Of a stretch of 64,000 bases of DNA, positions 50,745-61,975 are shown piece by piece (position 1 is the first letter of the stretch; every line of letters begins with the position of its first letter). A program made the position numbers and the translations under genes. The notes beneath the pieces are model-generated. The model saw only the letters and a program-made list of their open reading frames with translations, had not been told where the DNA came from and ran no database searches. Source of the stretch: Neopestalotiopsis rosae (taxonomy: Eukaryota; Ascomycota; Sordariomycetes; Amphisphaeriales; Sporocadaceae); contig JALGAS010000001.1 in the NCBI GenBank assembly GCA_023078685.1, positions 1,984,001 through 2,048,000 of the forward strand, written 5' to 3'.

Positions 50745-51370
50745 AGCGGTACACCAGCGTAGCAGAAAACGGCTTCAAGACCCGCAGCGGCCATACTAAC
50801 CCCGTTGCCGTAGCCACTATTCCTTGGTCAAGAGAACAGGCACCGTAGACTCTACGGTACTACATCCGGAGAGCCGGAGCTAATGCCCACAATATCTTCG
50901 GTCTACGGGGCATTTGATCCACCCGCCAAGCAAACATGGCATGGGCAAGCCGAATAATTGACCAACCGAGTCAGATTAACAAGACGCATCGACGTACTGT
51001 GCAGTAGCTCGTAGCTGTCGGCACCATGCTCAATGGTACAGATAAGCATCCGATTGCACATGAAAAAGACAAAGAAGTCCAGAACTTGATTGTTCACACT
51101 TTTTGAGAAGCAATGAAGAATGGGTGATTTCTTAATCTAACATTGATAAAGTGTACATGATTGCATTATTTCGGTTACAATCATCTTCGACGTGGACCAC
51201 CAGCGGTCTTCGTCTTTCATTCTCCGCTTTCCTCTTGATACAGTAGTACGTTACCGCGATGTTATTCATACCTGTGGGTAGGTGGGCAGCCTTGGGAGCC
51301 AGCTACAGAGAGTGTTCCCTCCGTGACCGCCAATACATGTTTGTTCTTCTTCAATCTTCATGGGTGCATG
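50745..51370. repeat. copy of the 23575-23900 repeat carrying a ~245-bp insertion
   Basis: 50745-51024 and 51270-51370 are continuous in the 23.6 kb copy. Here they are split by 51025-51269, an unrelated segment without coding features. The sequence at the junctions is GTCGGCACC | ... | CATACCTGTGGGTAGG against GTCAGTACCTGTGGGTAGG in the other copy, consistent with a short TACC-like target duplication. The minus strand has the decayed CPFELGKSGNS-type reading. Confidence 0.7.
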
Positions 51371-51464
51371 ACGAAGGACTAAGGAAGATAGATTGTGATT
51401 TTTATTAAGAGCCTGTTGCCACTAATGTTCTTTGAGCGAACACTTTGAGTTGGATTTTTACAGA

Positions 51465-51610
51465 GACCATCAAAATCGGCTTCTTGTCTTTTGTCTCTCC
51501 TCTCGTCTCTGAGCACGGACGATCCATATTCTGCGCTGACATTCATGTACCCTAGCCAGACCCACTTAGTACTGTTATCCATAAGTACTTCAGTCAGCCA
51601 AAATCGGCTC
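51465..51610 (+). repeat. GGACGATCCAT / CAGACCCACTT family copy
   Basis: GAGCACGGACGATCCATATT, GCGCTGACATTCATGTA, CAGACCCACTTAGTACTG, TTATCCATAAGTACTTCAGT. It lies next to a reverse copy at 51660-51790, so the pair forms a larger inverted repeat. Confidence 0.75.
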
Positions 51611-51659
51611 TGGTTGACAAGCAATTTTCTACTGTCATTTTGATGACCTTTGACTCACC

Positions 51660-51790
51660 GAAGTACTCATAGATGACACTACCAAGTGGGTTTTACTCAT
51701 GTACATGAATCTCAGCGCCAGATATGGATCTTCCGTGCTCAAAGACAAGATATGGGGACAACAAGGAGAAGCCAATTTTGATTGTCTCTG
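51660..51790 (-). repeat. GGACGATCCAT / CAGACCCACTT family copy, inverted
   Basis: Reverse orientation of the 51465-51610 unit: AGTGGGTTTTACTCATGTAC, GCGCCAGATATGGATCTTCC, AGCCAATTTTGATTGTCTC. Confidence 0.7.
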
Positions 51791-52025
51791 TATTTGTACT
51801 TAGTGCCCTCAAGAAAAGATACTACAATGCCATCCACGCACTTCACACCTGCAAGTGAGTTGCACGCCATTCCTGTTCTCTTAAATGTTGGAAACGCATC
51901 CTGATAATTCCAAATTCGCCCGCCAGGCATATGACGTATTTGATTCACCACGGTTCTCCAAATTTGCGGAATCTCCCCGTCAACGAGCACCCCCATAAAA
52001 ACCCTATTGAGATAGTCTGACTTCG

Positions 52026-52485
52026 TTAGTCGAGGCGCTCGATCAGCTTTCGTATCAATGCTGATGCGAATTCTGGGCAGTCTTCCAGGAAATCTTGGAA
52101 GCTGTCGTCCTCAGCCAACTTTTTGATGACGCACGCAGCGTAATGGACTAGAAGGTTGCGCATTGCATCACTCCCCTGCGTACTTCTGAAAACGTAGTCT
52201 ACTAATGACCGTATATCAATAATCCGATCTTTGTACAAAACAATGTCCCTCAGCGTCATTGCAAGATTATGGATCATCTGTTCCGCCAACAAGGTAATGC
52301 AGTATGTATTGGCAAGAACATAAAGCTTGGCGTGGGAAAGGAAGACTTCGCTGTAATCTTCTACATTTTCCTGATTTCGCCTTGCTTTAAATGGACGACC
52401 CAGGCGACGGATAAAGAAACGCGTTAGCCATCCGATATCTTCGGCACCCTTGTCAGAAGCAAGCGCCCAATCTTCTCATGATCTT
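52026..52485 (-). pseudogene. BTB/POZ-domain protein, C-terminal remnant
   Basis: Reads WALASDKGAEDIGWLTRFFI, RRLGRPFKAR, VFLSHAKLYVLANTYCI, TLLAEQMIHNLAMTLRDI, VDYVFRSTQGSDAMRNLLVH, YAACVIKKLAEDDSFQDFLE, and stops at 52026. The 'H..lYvLAdkY....L...A...L' helix followed by 'L..yvY..T......lr.l.v.yaa' is the usual second half of fungal BTB proteins, which act as adaptors for cullin-3 ligases or transcription. The first half with the 'D....F.vHk.vL...S..F' motif is not found upstream, where repeat-like DNA starts, so the gene is truncated. Confidence 0.55.
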
Positions 52486-52884
52486 TCTGAAAAGCCCATA
52501 GCTGCGTAATGGGATGCGAGCGGAAAATGGTCACGAGAATCATTCAGACTGTAGAGACATCGTTTCTCAAATTCGTGATTCCGAGCCAGAATATTTGTTG
52601 AACATCAATGCACAAGTACAGTATGCTCAGATAGATGGCGTTTGCGACAAACGATTCCATACCGAAAGAAGATACTGGGAGGAGAACCTTTTGTCGCAAA
52701 ATGCGTACGGAACATGCTTTAGAATGCAAATATTGCAGTTGGACCAAACACTGTGCTGTTTATCTCGAGAACAACGTATATCCAAGGGATGGCAGGAATG
52801 TTTGTTAATAGAGGGATGACAAGCAACTTAGTATTGTGAGCTCCAACAATACTTTGGGCCAGAGCCAATTTTGGTTTACTGAAG

Positions 52885-53010
52885 TTACTCATGGATGACA
52901 GTACTAAGTGGGTCTGGCGCAGAATTTGGATATCGTCCATGCTTATAGACAAGAGAAGAGAGACAAAACAAGAAGCCGATTTTGACGGTCTCTGTACCGG
53001 CACTGTTGAC
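52885..53010 (-). repeat. GGACGATCCAT / CAGACCCACTT family copy
   Basis: AGTACTAAGTGGGTCTGGCG, TTGGATATCGTCCATGCT, GAAGCCGATTTTGACGGTCT. Confidence 0.7.
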
Positions 53011-53154
53011 TCCACGTAGTAGTAGAAAGAACCTGAGAGAAAAAATAGGGTGCTAAAATGGATCTTAACTTCCACTGTTTAATAGCACAATATTTTCCAT
53101 CCCAAGCAGCGATCAGAGTAATCTCTCTACACTCCTATCAGCAGAGTCAAAGTC

Positions 53155-54052
53155 ATGCCATTCGCTCACTTTCTGAAACTCCTCTTTCTTGTAGGAACAA
53201 GCCTTACTTTACCATGCAGTGCAGTAATTCACGGCTCACTCCCAGACCGGATTAAGCGTGGTTGCACAAGTTACTGTGGGTCGCATGTTTCAAGTAATAT
53301 TACCGACATCAGCAGCGCAAGAAATGTGGGTGATTCAGGTAAAGTAGCACCTAGGTTACCAGAGAAAAATATTGGTTCATATTAACAGACGGCATGCAGC
53401 CTATCACTCCTACGCTACCGAGCCAAGTCATGTTCTTTCTTCCGGGTTCGACTGTTATCTCCGCACGACACCGCTCATGAGTTCTGGTCAGCCAACAACG
53501 AAGACATTGACGAGAAACACTACAACATCTCAAGAGATCGCCGATGCAACAACTGATATCATGGGAATTACAAATATTACCCCGACGAGCATTTTTCGTG
53601 GTGGTATACCTTGTCAACCATATGTAGACTGCTTAGCAACCCCTGAAAGCTTCCATGCCAGCCCTTCGACTACTATCACTGAGACACATATATTACCGTC
53701 TGTTACATGTACACCATTCGCTTCCGGTGACAAGGTTCCAAAGCTCGTTGCGCTGCAGTTTGTGAGCGAGTTTTGCGAGGACCGAGGATTAGACTTTACT
53801 CAAAATCAAACCTTGACTTTCGGTGGTGCAGACATCAATCCGGAATTTGATCTAGGCGCGGTTTTGACAGTGACTTTCAGAAGGCCTACGAATGGCGAAG
53901 ACTGCGCTGAAAATTGTACAGTCGCATTCAAAAGCCTTTTGGACACTTGCTCGACAAACGAGAATAAAGGGCTTGTGTTCAATGGCATGGCGACGTCGAA
54001 TCAACAATGCGGGAATTATTCCATAACAGCTACCGACCAGATCACAGCGTAG
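53155..54052 (+). CDS. secreted cysteine-containing glycoprotein, 278 aa
   Basis: Exons 53155-53338 and 53400-54052; the 61-nt intron (GTAAAG ... CATGCAG) keeps frame (NVGDS|AYHSYATEP). A clear signal peptide MPFAHFLKLLFLVGTSLTLP with cleavage after CSA is likely. A Thr/Ser-rich middle with several N-x-S/T sites (RNTTTSQ, ITNITPTS) is followed by a C-terminal domain: FVSEFCEDRGLDFTQ, FDLGAVLTVTFRR, DCAENCTVAFKSLLDTCSTN, GLVFNGMA, QQCGNYSITA. The 'C...F..lL..C....n..G' run resembles a C-terminal module of many fungal secreted proteins. An extracellular or cell-wall role, possibly at a host or competitor interface, is inferred; no enzymatic motif is seen. Confidence 0.65.
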
Positions 54053-54737
54053 GCTAGCCGAGAAATCGTCCGGCCAGGCTCTGGTGGGACTAAGCCGAGG
54101 TAGTTACATCTGTGTCGTCTATGTGTCATGGACTCTTTGACTGTAATTCGATTGCATATTTGGAGCAGGAAACATAGCACCTCGACAAATTGTCTACAAT
54201 CTAGGTTGCACTGTCAAGTCGCTCAGCCGGAAACTGCTTCTCATACCATCATTAACTATAGCTACAGCTGACATATCAGACAAGTCTAAGTGTCGTAGTG
54301 CTCAAACTGTTGATGGCTAGACTGTCGAAGTTGAATCAGTGATGATCCATTATAGATTGCCCGCTCGTGTAATTCGTGCATCTAATAAAATTGGGAGATA
54401 TGAAGATAGCCAGGTACCAGCGCTGCCACTCAATAGTCTAGGTCCTCCTTCTTTTCCGATTCAACCTGGTAGACTATGTAACACCACTCTAAAGTCAAAA
54501 TACAGTCTGTTTAGCTTCGCGTCGCGTCAAGATACAGACGAATCAAACGACGTATTTCATCGACCAACTAGTACACTTTCAGGATCGAATGGTCTATTTA
54601 GTGGGAGATAGTGTATGAAGTACGGCGTGTTAAGCGAGATAAGTTGATGGGTGTTCTCCCGTTATCTCAACATACACACTTCTTTGTTCAACAGCGCTTC
54701 TCTGGGAATATCTGTAGATTCTAGTCTAAGTCCGCAT
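54053..54737. other. intergenic, no convincing gene
   Basis: Between two convergent secreted-protein genes. The plus-strand frame 54339-54611 has no family feature. Confidence 0.5.
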
Positions 54738-55397
54738 CTACAGAGCCAATGACTCAGCCCCCGTCATGTAGTCAATGTTGTACACAGGACAGGTTGTAAG
54801 AGGTTCCGGGGATCCTAGAGTGTGAGGGCAGTCTGGCTGATTGGTCAAGGCAAAGTTGGGCATGGTGCAGGTCTCATCATATCCATATGTGCAAGCAGCG
54901 TTGGCAATATTGTAAAGAGCAGCATTGAGTCCGACCCAGGAGTCTGTTGGGCAACTGCTTACAAAGTTCATTGCGTTTGCTGCAGAAAATGCAAGGCGTC
55001 CCTCTGACTCGACGAGCAAATTTACACATTCAGACATGTCAATGTCCATGTAAGTAGCAGCGATGCCACCACCAGTGGTGGGATACTGCGTAGCAGACTC
55101 CCCAGTGTAAAGGTAGTTCCAAGCATCATAGGAAATATCGTAAGCACCACCCGACTGGTCAATCCTGAGGAGATTGACAGATCTGCCATTGGCGCTAACC
55201 TGAACACAGATGCTATTACAGCTGGGGAAGGACGGCCAATATGCGATGCGGTTGGTATTGACTTTGCAGCCGAGGACGCCAATAGAGGAGGAGTATCTGT
55301 CGTGAGGCGTAACGAAGATGCTGTTATCGCGGCGGAATTTCGTAGCAATAGTCGGAGCTATATTGGTACCTAGGAGGTAGAAGATGGGGGCGAGCAT
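54738..55397 (-). CDS. small secreted protein, double-psi-barrel-like segment, 219 aa
   Basis: An intronless frame from MLAPIFYLLGTNIAPTIA; the first ~18 residues are hydrophobic enough for a signal peptide. The core GVLGCKVNTNRIAYWPSFPS, CNSICVQVSANGRSVNLLRI, DQSGGAYDISYDAWNYLYTG resembles the barwin/expansin-like 'C..v.......y.p..p.C...v.v....g..v.v.v.D.....a.DlS..A...l' pattern. A second half (CVNLLVESEGRLAFSAANAM, FVSSCPTDSWVG, CTYGYDETCTMPNFAL) is Cys-rich and not recognised. At least eight Cys suggest disulphides. Extracellular, likely carbohydrate- or wall-associated by analogy; function unproven. Confidence 0.6.
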   Translation of the reverse strand: MLAPIFYLLGTNIAPTIATKFRRDNSIFVTPHDRYSSSIGVLGCKVNTNRIAYWPSFPSCNSICVQVSANGRSVNLLRIDQSGGAYDISYDAWNYLYTGESATQYPTTGGGIAATYMDIDMSECVNLLVESEGRLAFSAANAMNFVSSCPTDSWVGLNAALYNIANAACTYGYDETCTMPNFALTNQPDCPHTLGSPEPLTTCPVYNIDYMTGAESLAL

Positions 55398-55636
55398 TTT
55401 GGGAATTGCCTACAGTAACAGTCTTATGGTTCGATATGCTGATTCATTCAATGGTTTTAAGTATGCGCACCATGAATACTGTGATGTGTCGATGGAACAA
55501 AATGGACTTGCAGACCGTGCACCGGCGTTTTCAGATCTACCTCCCAAGAAATGCCAGAAATGGAGTATTTTCACAATACCTCAAATGAGTGCATATGTGT
55601 GATGTTTCCAATTCCTGCACTTCGAATCGAGCTACT

Positions 55637-56386
55637 TTAGGGGCAAGACTTGTGACTGGCCAGTGTCTTGAAATCAAAAGCGTCATAAATGGAGATATAT
55701 AGATTGGGTATAAGGGATCGCGAACATTCCCCAATCGCTGCAGGACGGGCAAGGACTGGGAACTTGTATGTATTGCAGCACCCATGTTTCGAGCAAAAAC
55801 CAACAATATCATATTTCCACATCAGAGTATGACACGGCCGCATTCGCTTAGTTGCCATGTGGTCTATTCTGGGAGTTCCATGGCTATTAGAATTAAACCA
55901 AAAAGACGGCACAACCTGGTGGAGAAGAGGATGGTATACACCAATCGGCGGTATCCAAGGACGCTCGAAGACGAGGTGGCCACAAACTGGATGTCTTGCT
56001 ATGTCTCGGCATATGGGACATGTCGGAGCTATCCAGGAGGACTCATCGGGGTGATTGATTAATTCTTGAAACCAGGTTTGGATGCAAATGCTCCCGAAAT
56101 TGTGGCCGCAGTGAAGAAAAACCTGTGTTTCCGCTTCTCCTTCATGGTTTGGTGTTCCAAATGAATTTTGGCAGATGATGCATTCATCATCTTGACTCGG
56201 AATAATCGAGGAATGATGCTCTTCATTCGTCGCTCTGGCGTCGCGGCAGTCGAACTCCTCAGTAAGTGGACCAAGTTGATGTTGGTGGGCACGGTTCCTT
56301 TTGCAACGGATTCCCTTCCGAATCAGCATAAGAACTTTTCGCAGCCGAGTCATCGGAATATACTTCTGGCAGCGAAGCTCCGTCAT
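55637..56386 (-). CDS. RING-finger protein (putative E3 ubiquitin ligase), 249 aa
   Basis: Single exon, starting MTELRCQKYIPM. The basic N-terminus is followed by a RING: DECIICQNSFGTPN, a spacer, then TQVFLHCGHNFGSICIQTWF, and TCPICRD. This gives C-x2-C, C-x-H, then C, and C-x2-C with the conserved W. One ligand position that is usually His/Cys after CGHxF is Gly, as in several fungal 'CGHVFG..C' RINGs. Downstream are further Cys/His (HTLMWKYDIVGFCSKHGCCN). It would bind two zincs and recruit an E2; substrates are unknown. Complete. Confidence 0.78.
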   Translation of the reverse strand: MTELRCQKYIPMTRLRKVLMLIRKGIRCKRNRAHQHQLGPLTEEFDCRDARATNEEHHSSIIPSQDDECIICQNSFGTPNHEGEAETQVFLHCGHNFGSICIQTWFQELINHPDESSWIAPTCPICRDIARHPVCGHLVFERPWIPPIGVYHPLLHQVVPSFWFNSNSHGTPRIDHMATKRMRPCHTLMWKYDIVGFCSKHGCCNTYKFPVLARPAAIGECSRSLIPNLYISIYDAFDFKTLASHKSCP

Positions 56387-57009
56387 ATATTCGCATTCGC
56401 GACGCTATAGTCTTCTTGGTGTGTCTGCAGCAGCCTGTGTATTGATCAGCACCCGACCTTTCGAACCAGCTCGGGAATTTGTGCTACAACGACGGCTACG
56501 AGACTTACAACCGTAACTACTGTACAAGAGTATTTCCTCCAGGCGATACGGAGGTGAGGCTTCGAATTGGAAACTAACAGAGATATCTGCCTTTCGGGAT
56601 CTGCCACAAGAATTCAGTCAGTCAGCAGGATGCTGATAGCTGCGATGTAAGCAGCTTTTAGACTTGACTCGATTTATATGGACGCACTTGGGATAAAACC
56701 GTGGCTGAGATTATATTGTAACGGAACTCAATGTATGCCTAAATGAGTTTCATACATCATTCTGGAAGACTATACCGGAACTTTGGAGACAATTTATTCT
56801 ATATCGTTCTTGATATTCACTTGAGCTTTTAGGATGATCGAACCCGCCCATTTTACAGAGAGCGATGCAATGAATATGGAAACGATGCGGAAGATAACAG
56901 TCTCCAAAATGCCACTTTCGTGTCGATATTACGATGCGAAAATATGCCGTGTACATGTGAAAGATTATAGCTTTAGCTTCTATATATCCTGACGGACCTT
57001 CATAGCTGC
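56387..57009. other. intergenic, no convincing gene
   Basis: Upstream flank of the RING gene; short frames only. Confidence 0.5.
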
Positions 57010-57210
57010 TTGGATACTCGTTTGTGCCTTAGTACTCTTCTGTGTTGGGTTATTCTTCTGTGTCAGGATACTGTTCTGTGTTAGTATATTATTTCGTGTT
57101 ATGATACTCTTCTGTGGCGGGATACTTTCCTAGGCTACAGACAACAAGGATTCTTTTCCGGAATTGTGGGTAAGTCGTGGAGCTCCCCTGATATTGCTGC
57201 CTTTAGGGTA
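57010..57210. repeat. 17-18 bp array arm with terminal block
   Basis: Six to seven units (TACTCTTCTGTGTTGGG, TACTGTTCTGTGTTAG and others), then CTACAGACAACAAGGATTC, TTTTCCGGAATTGTGGG and a tail related to GGAACTCCCCAGGCGTCCCT at 12.9 kb. A single right arm. Confidence 0.8.
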
Positions 57211-58024
57211 TCGAACCGTCGGGACATAACCATACTAAGGAGAAAGTAACACAAGCGAGGACAGTGAACGGATCTGTGCCGGATCTCTGCCGGATCCGTG
57301 TCTCCGGAACACTTCCAGCATTCACCGAAGAACTTCTTCTCATGCGACATTTTCTATGAAACAAAGTAGATCGAGTCTGTCCGCAACACAAAGATTGATC
57401 ATACATGCTACAAGTGTTGCGGACGAGCTTCACGTCGGCTGCATACTTACAAGTGCGAAGCTATGTACCATAACAACATTTAATACGTTTTGAAACTCAA
57501 TATCGGACTTGGCTGGTAGCTTTGTGATCTCTGTTTTCATTCGTTAATGTAGCTGGTGCAGCCGATGCATCGCGGGCAACAAACACGATATCGTCATAGA
57601 GACATATGATTCATGAGTCATATCACTAAGACTAGGAGACTGACAGATTGATATTTTATCGTTGCCAATGCCTGAAAAGGTCTCATCTATGCGAAATGTC
57701 TCTTTGTTGGCCCGTTATGTAGGCTGATGCAATTTTCTCAATGCCTCGCTTTCTTGAGGTAGACTGTTTTAATGTTAGACGTGGACTAACTATATACTTG
57801 CTGTATTAAGCTTAATGTTTTAAATTCATCTACTGTACATCATGAAAAGATATTCAGCTGAATCAACTGCCTTTTAGTATAGAATACAATGTCAAACATG
57901 AGACTTATATCAAAGCTGGCAGATAGCGACAAAGAAAAACAGAAATACGCTTGTTTAGAAGGTGATATGTCTGGCGAGAGGTACTCGTACCCAAACACCG
58001 AGCAGTGATGCGAAAATAAAGACA
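57211..58024. other. AT-rich, no convincing gene
   Basis: No family recognised; the 3' flank of the forkhead gene lies at its right end. Confidence 0.5.
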
Positions 58025-59310
58025 TTACCAAGAACCATCGATGATTGATGGGAGGGGGATCCTGTGCGTTTTCTCCCTACCCCCTGTCCTGGCTCTGCTG
58101 GCTGTTAAGCCTCTTCTAGGACTGGATATCCATCTTGCTGCGGGCCAACGACCCCGAGTGCAGCGACGCGAATCTTTAGGGTTTTGGTCAGAACCTTTTC
58201 TTGGCCGGTATCGAGAAGTGCTTCGGACGCCATCTCTCACTGCCCAGTCTGCCAAAACCCATTCGGCTGGCAGCTTTTGTGTTTCGACACGGGTCATGGG
58301 ACCACTATGTGTCGTATCTTCCGTTTCACGTTTAATGAAAGCCTTTCTTGCTGTCAGCATAGCTTTCTCTTCAGTGATAGGAATTCCAGGGATCTATCGG
58401 GATCAAGGATACATCCACATCGGAGCTCACGTACTTGATTCATACTCAGGTTATGCTGGACTGTATTCTGCCAGCCCTTTTGCTCTGGTTCAGTTTTGAC
58501 CGTGTTTTCTCGAAACCACTGATATATCTCCTGCACCGTCATAGCATGATCCTCTCGACTCATCAGCGCCTGGTAGATAAGCTGTGCGCATGGTCCGTCG
58601 GCTCTCTTGGCTTCGCCCGTGCCTAGACTGGTGCCATCTTCTCGTTCGCCTGGCTGTGGTGATTGTGGGGCCTTGCCAACATCTGAGCAATTACGGTACG
58701 GCTCATCAGATACAGGAGACAAGCTGCGATCCAGTACCACCGAATTAATAAGCTCTGGCGTCGTTGGCGGAACCTCGAGCGACATCGACTTGGGCTCTAT
58801 AGTATTGTCAGAGCAGCCTTTCATCGCAATGATTGGAGCGTCAATTTGCTGATCGAGCGTCACGTCCAAAGACATGAGGGTTTCCACATGTAGATGATTG
58901 AGATGAGCGAGGTCGGGCTTCCTCCATGTATTTTCTTGGTACAAGTACTGCTGTGATACGACTGGTGACCAATGCTCAGGACTTGGATTTTGGTATAATG
59001 GGGGCAGATTGCCGATAGTATGAAACCTGAGGTTCATATTTGTCGGTGAAGAGCCGCTTGCATACTCGAACAAGTCGCAATTCCCCGGACATTGTGTAGT
59101 GCTCTATGTGTTCTGGGATGAGGAGTGTAAAGAGTTGGTGTATGACGGTCGATACAGAGAGACTGCGGCAATGGTCGTAGGAGGATAGTGGAAGTATTGT
59201 TCGAGGGAGAGCTCGGCGGGTTTAATGATATGTGAGGGCAGGAAGGCTGCATTAAAGACGGAGTAGTCACTCGTAGGTCTTAGTGACTGTGTCGTATATG
59301 TGCGTTGCAT
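58025..59310 (-). CDS. forkhead-domain transcription factor, start region questionable
   Basis: Final exons about 59103-58426 and 58355-58025: the intron GTACGT ... GAAGAG joins HNLSMNQ to KAMLTARKAFIKRETE in frame. The forkhead helices read PCAQLIYQALMSREDHAMTV, QEIYQWFRENTVKTEPEQKG, WQNTVQHNLSMNQ; the last is the recognition helix ('GWKNSIRHNLSLN' in the family), here with Q-N-T-V-Q for K-N-S-I-R. The usual 'KPPYSY' start is reduced to GPCAQL. The same frame continues upstream to MQRTYTTQSLRPTSDY at 59310 but has one TAG at 59106-59104. A 54-nt GTATCG ... TAGAG intron would remove it. Nuclear regulator by family; whether it is intact is unresolved. Confidence 0.65.
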
Positions 59311-60953
59311 CTTGTCTCTAATCGAACCTGTTAAAGCATGTCCACCGGTTAGCAAGTTCAACACATCGATAGCATTTCGAGCAACAACTGCTGCTAAGGA
59401 TACGTACAGTCGTGATGAAATCCTTACTCCACGTGGTGCGATTTACTTCGAGATGAAGAACAATTCCTCTTGTAAAAGCAAACTATGAGGCTATATGCCT
59501 ATTGATGAAAACAGATTGTTGAGCTCATGATTTGCGGCCTGTTATATTTTCTTGAACGCTTGTTGAATATGGGAAGACTCGACAGATTGCTATGAAGAGT
59601 ACACATAGAAGTAACATGCATTGGAGCTGGTTTTGTCGATGGAACGAAGCTAGAAATGATCTCATCACGTTTATGGGATCCAATATCTCGCCACCGTCCG
59701 GCTACTATAGTTGAGCCCCGAGCTGCAGTCACAGTTCAAAATCCCCTTCGAAACACTCTTATCGTACTGTACTGCAAATTGTCCAGACAGATCCTTCTAC
59801 TTTCGTCACTCCGCTGACAGCGTCCGTTTTGAGCTCCGCACCCGGGTGCCGGAGCTAGGACCCACACAAGCCTGGTCTGCGGGCTTCCGTCGACCCGGCA
59901 TAGCTCTAACTCAGTGTCCCTGAAATCCGGAGCCGGCTTTCGAACCTTTTCGTACAAGCTGAACTTTGAAGCAGGACACATCGAGGGAAATAAAATTTCA
60001 TCGTGGGTCTGATTGCCACGTTCGGGATCCCACCTGACACATTCCGCATGAGATATGTTATTCTGCTAGAACACTTTCAGTGAAAGGTAGAGTCCGAGCA
60101 GGTGATTAAAACAGTTTTGTGTACGTTGAGCAGAGCACATAGCAGCCATGAATTGTCTTGCTTCACATTGTGCTTGGGATTCAATTATGTGAGTTCCAAT
60201 GGTACTGTAATGTCGCGGGCAATCTCTGATTAATTATGTCGGCAAGTACGGAACTGCATTGCTGACCTGATAAAAGTGCTAGTGTAAGATAATTAGCAGA
60301 TCAGAATAGATAAAAAACCAAATTCAGTACTGCACCAAACACAAGGAGGAGCCCCACACAGCTAACGAGCTGAAAATAAAGCCATCCTAAGCGATACTGA
60401 ATCAAAAAAAATCTCCAACTGTCGATGCCATCGGAAGAAACCATTCAAAACCCACGCAGCCCTTTCCGGGCCACCCCTCCTTTCCCACCGCTTTTCATCC
60501 ATTGAAATCAACTCAATCACCCGTAGCGCACTCAAGGTCGCATTTAATATAGACTGATCTCGTAGCTTTCACAATTTGATTGGCTTCCTCTCCAAAGACG
60601 CTGGCGGGCCCACCTCTTCGATTGACTTTTGCGAGCTTCGAGCCGCGTGCGGGCAGTAGAAAGTTAAATGCCGACTGTGATGGCCAATTCGCGACAGGGC
60701 CTGGATCCTGAACTGCTTGGTAAAGGTGTTTGGGTTGAAGGTCACGTTGGTTCGTACACTCGACCAGGGATCGAAGCGACCATGGCGGCGAACAGTTGTC
60801 GAGCAATTACTGCTGGCAAAACCTTCAGCCGTTGCAGTTCCATGGCTGCCCTTAGCGCTCATACATGACTAACAAACGTGGCGAATAATTCACGTGCAGA
60901 AGCGTCCCGCGCAGTACCTTTGTTGGGACACTTCTGCGGGGTTGAGGGGTTTG
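59311..60953. other. long gene-poor stretch with repeat fragments
   Basis: 60254-60345 repeats the 3' end of the Ser/Thr-rich gene (TTGCTGACCTGATAAAAGTG, CCAAATTCAGTACTGCACC). A fragment at 59840-59905 (GTGCCGGAGCTAGGACCCAC, TGCGGGCTTCCG) resembles the decayed CPFELGKSGNS family. No gene is supported. Confidence 0.5.
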
Positions 60954-61975
60954 ATGATCCTTCTGATATATGCTCAGGAAATGCCTTTGTATGCTCCTCA
61001 GTCAGAATCAATATTTTGGGACGGACTCACCCTCACTACAATATATTCGCGAGTCGCGGACTTGGGTCATCATATTCAGCAGAGTCACAATGCAGACGAC
61101 CCTGGCATTATTTTTGACATGGGAATCACGCACATGCGACCTGTACTCAACAAGGACCGAGTAAATAGGATTTTACTGTACCCAGGATCTTTCAATCCTC
61201 CACACCACGGCCACGAGGCGCTGCTCAATCATCCCTTTCACAACGGGCACGACATGAATATCATCGCTACTATAATTCTTCCCTCAGATGATCAGCAATT
61301 GGAAAATAAATGTGCCGCCCTGGGTGAAAGCCTGGTGTTGAGCAAACAGGAGCGAGCTCGGCTGTGGAGGGGTTATGGCAGGCATGAGTGGGCTTGGGTC
61401 TATGACTGTAGTATGGCTGATTGGTTTTCATTCCGACGACGCCTTACTGAGTCAGTGACCCTTGATGGTTTTGACCTCCAATTTGTTCCGTTGTGCGGCC
61501 CGGATCAATTGAAAAACTTGTCGCTGCAATTTTGGAATCAATGGGATTGCGATGTAATTATGGTTAGCGACGCCGACAGGCGGCCCAATGTCGTCTCTGA
61601 TCATAATCACTGGCACTCAGTTCGAGGCTGCAGACCTGGGGAAAACATATCATGGGACGGAAGTGAGGTGGACCGATGGGCAGCAAGGGAAGAAGCTTTC
61701 TACAGTGCTGCTCTGGCCGTACTGACAGGTGAGTCTCAAGGTAATAATAGGACAAGTTGAATGATTCAGCAAACCCTTCTTTCATGAATACTGACGATCG
61801 GGTAGGATCTGAAATCTTTGCGCCGGCTAGGCGGGAATCATACAAAAGAATGGCCCAGGCTGCCAGGCATACCAGTAGACCCACATGGTCCCGGCTTGCG
61901 GGTTTTAGGCCCACATTTCAAGTCCTTCACGCACAGGCAGGGCCCGCTTGGGAGGCTCCCGAGCGCATCGCCTAG
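60954..61975 (+). CDS. nucleotidyltransferase (cytidylyl/NMN-adenylyl-type fold), 3' end in a repeat
   Basis: Exon 1 60954-61728; the 41-nt intron (GTGAGT ... GATTCAG) joins LAVLT to ANPSFMNTDDR in frame; exon 2 61770-61975. ILLYPGSFNPPHHGHEALLN is the phosphate-binding (T/H)xGH motif of the nucleotidyltransferase superfamily. Later segments are LVLSKQERARLW, FVPLCGPDQLKNLS, CDVIMVSDADRRPN; the usual 'ISST.IR' motif is not evident. Family enzymes transfer AMP or CMP to a phosphorylated acceptor. The last ~36 codons are encoded by the dispersed repeat starting at about 61865, so the natural C-terminus has been replaced. The start is uncertain; the frame is open upstream to 60894 without another ATG. 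Confidence 0.65.
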
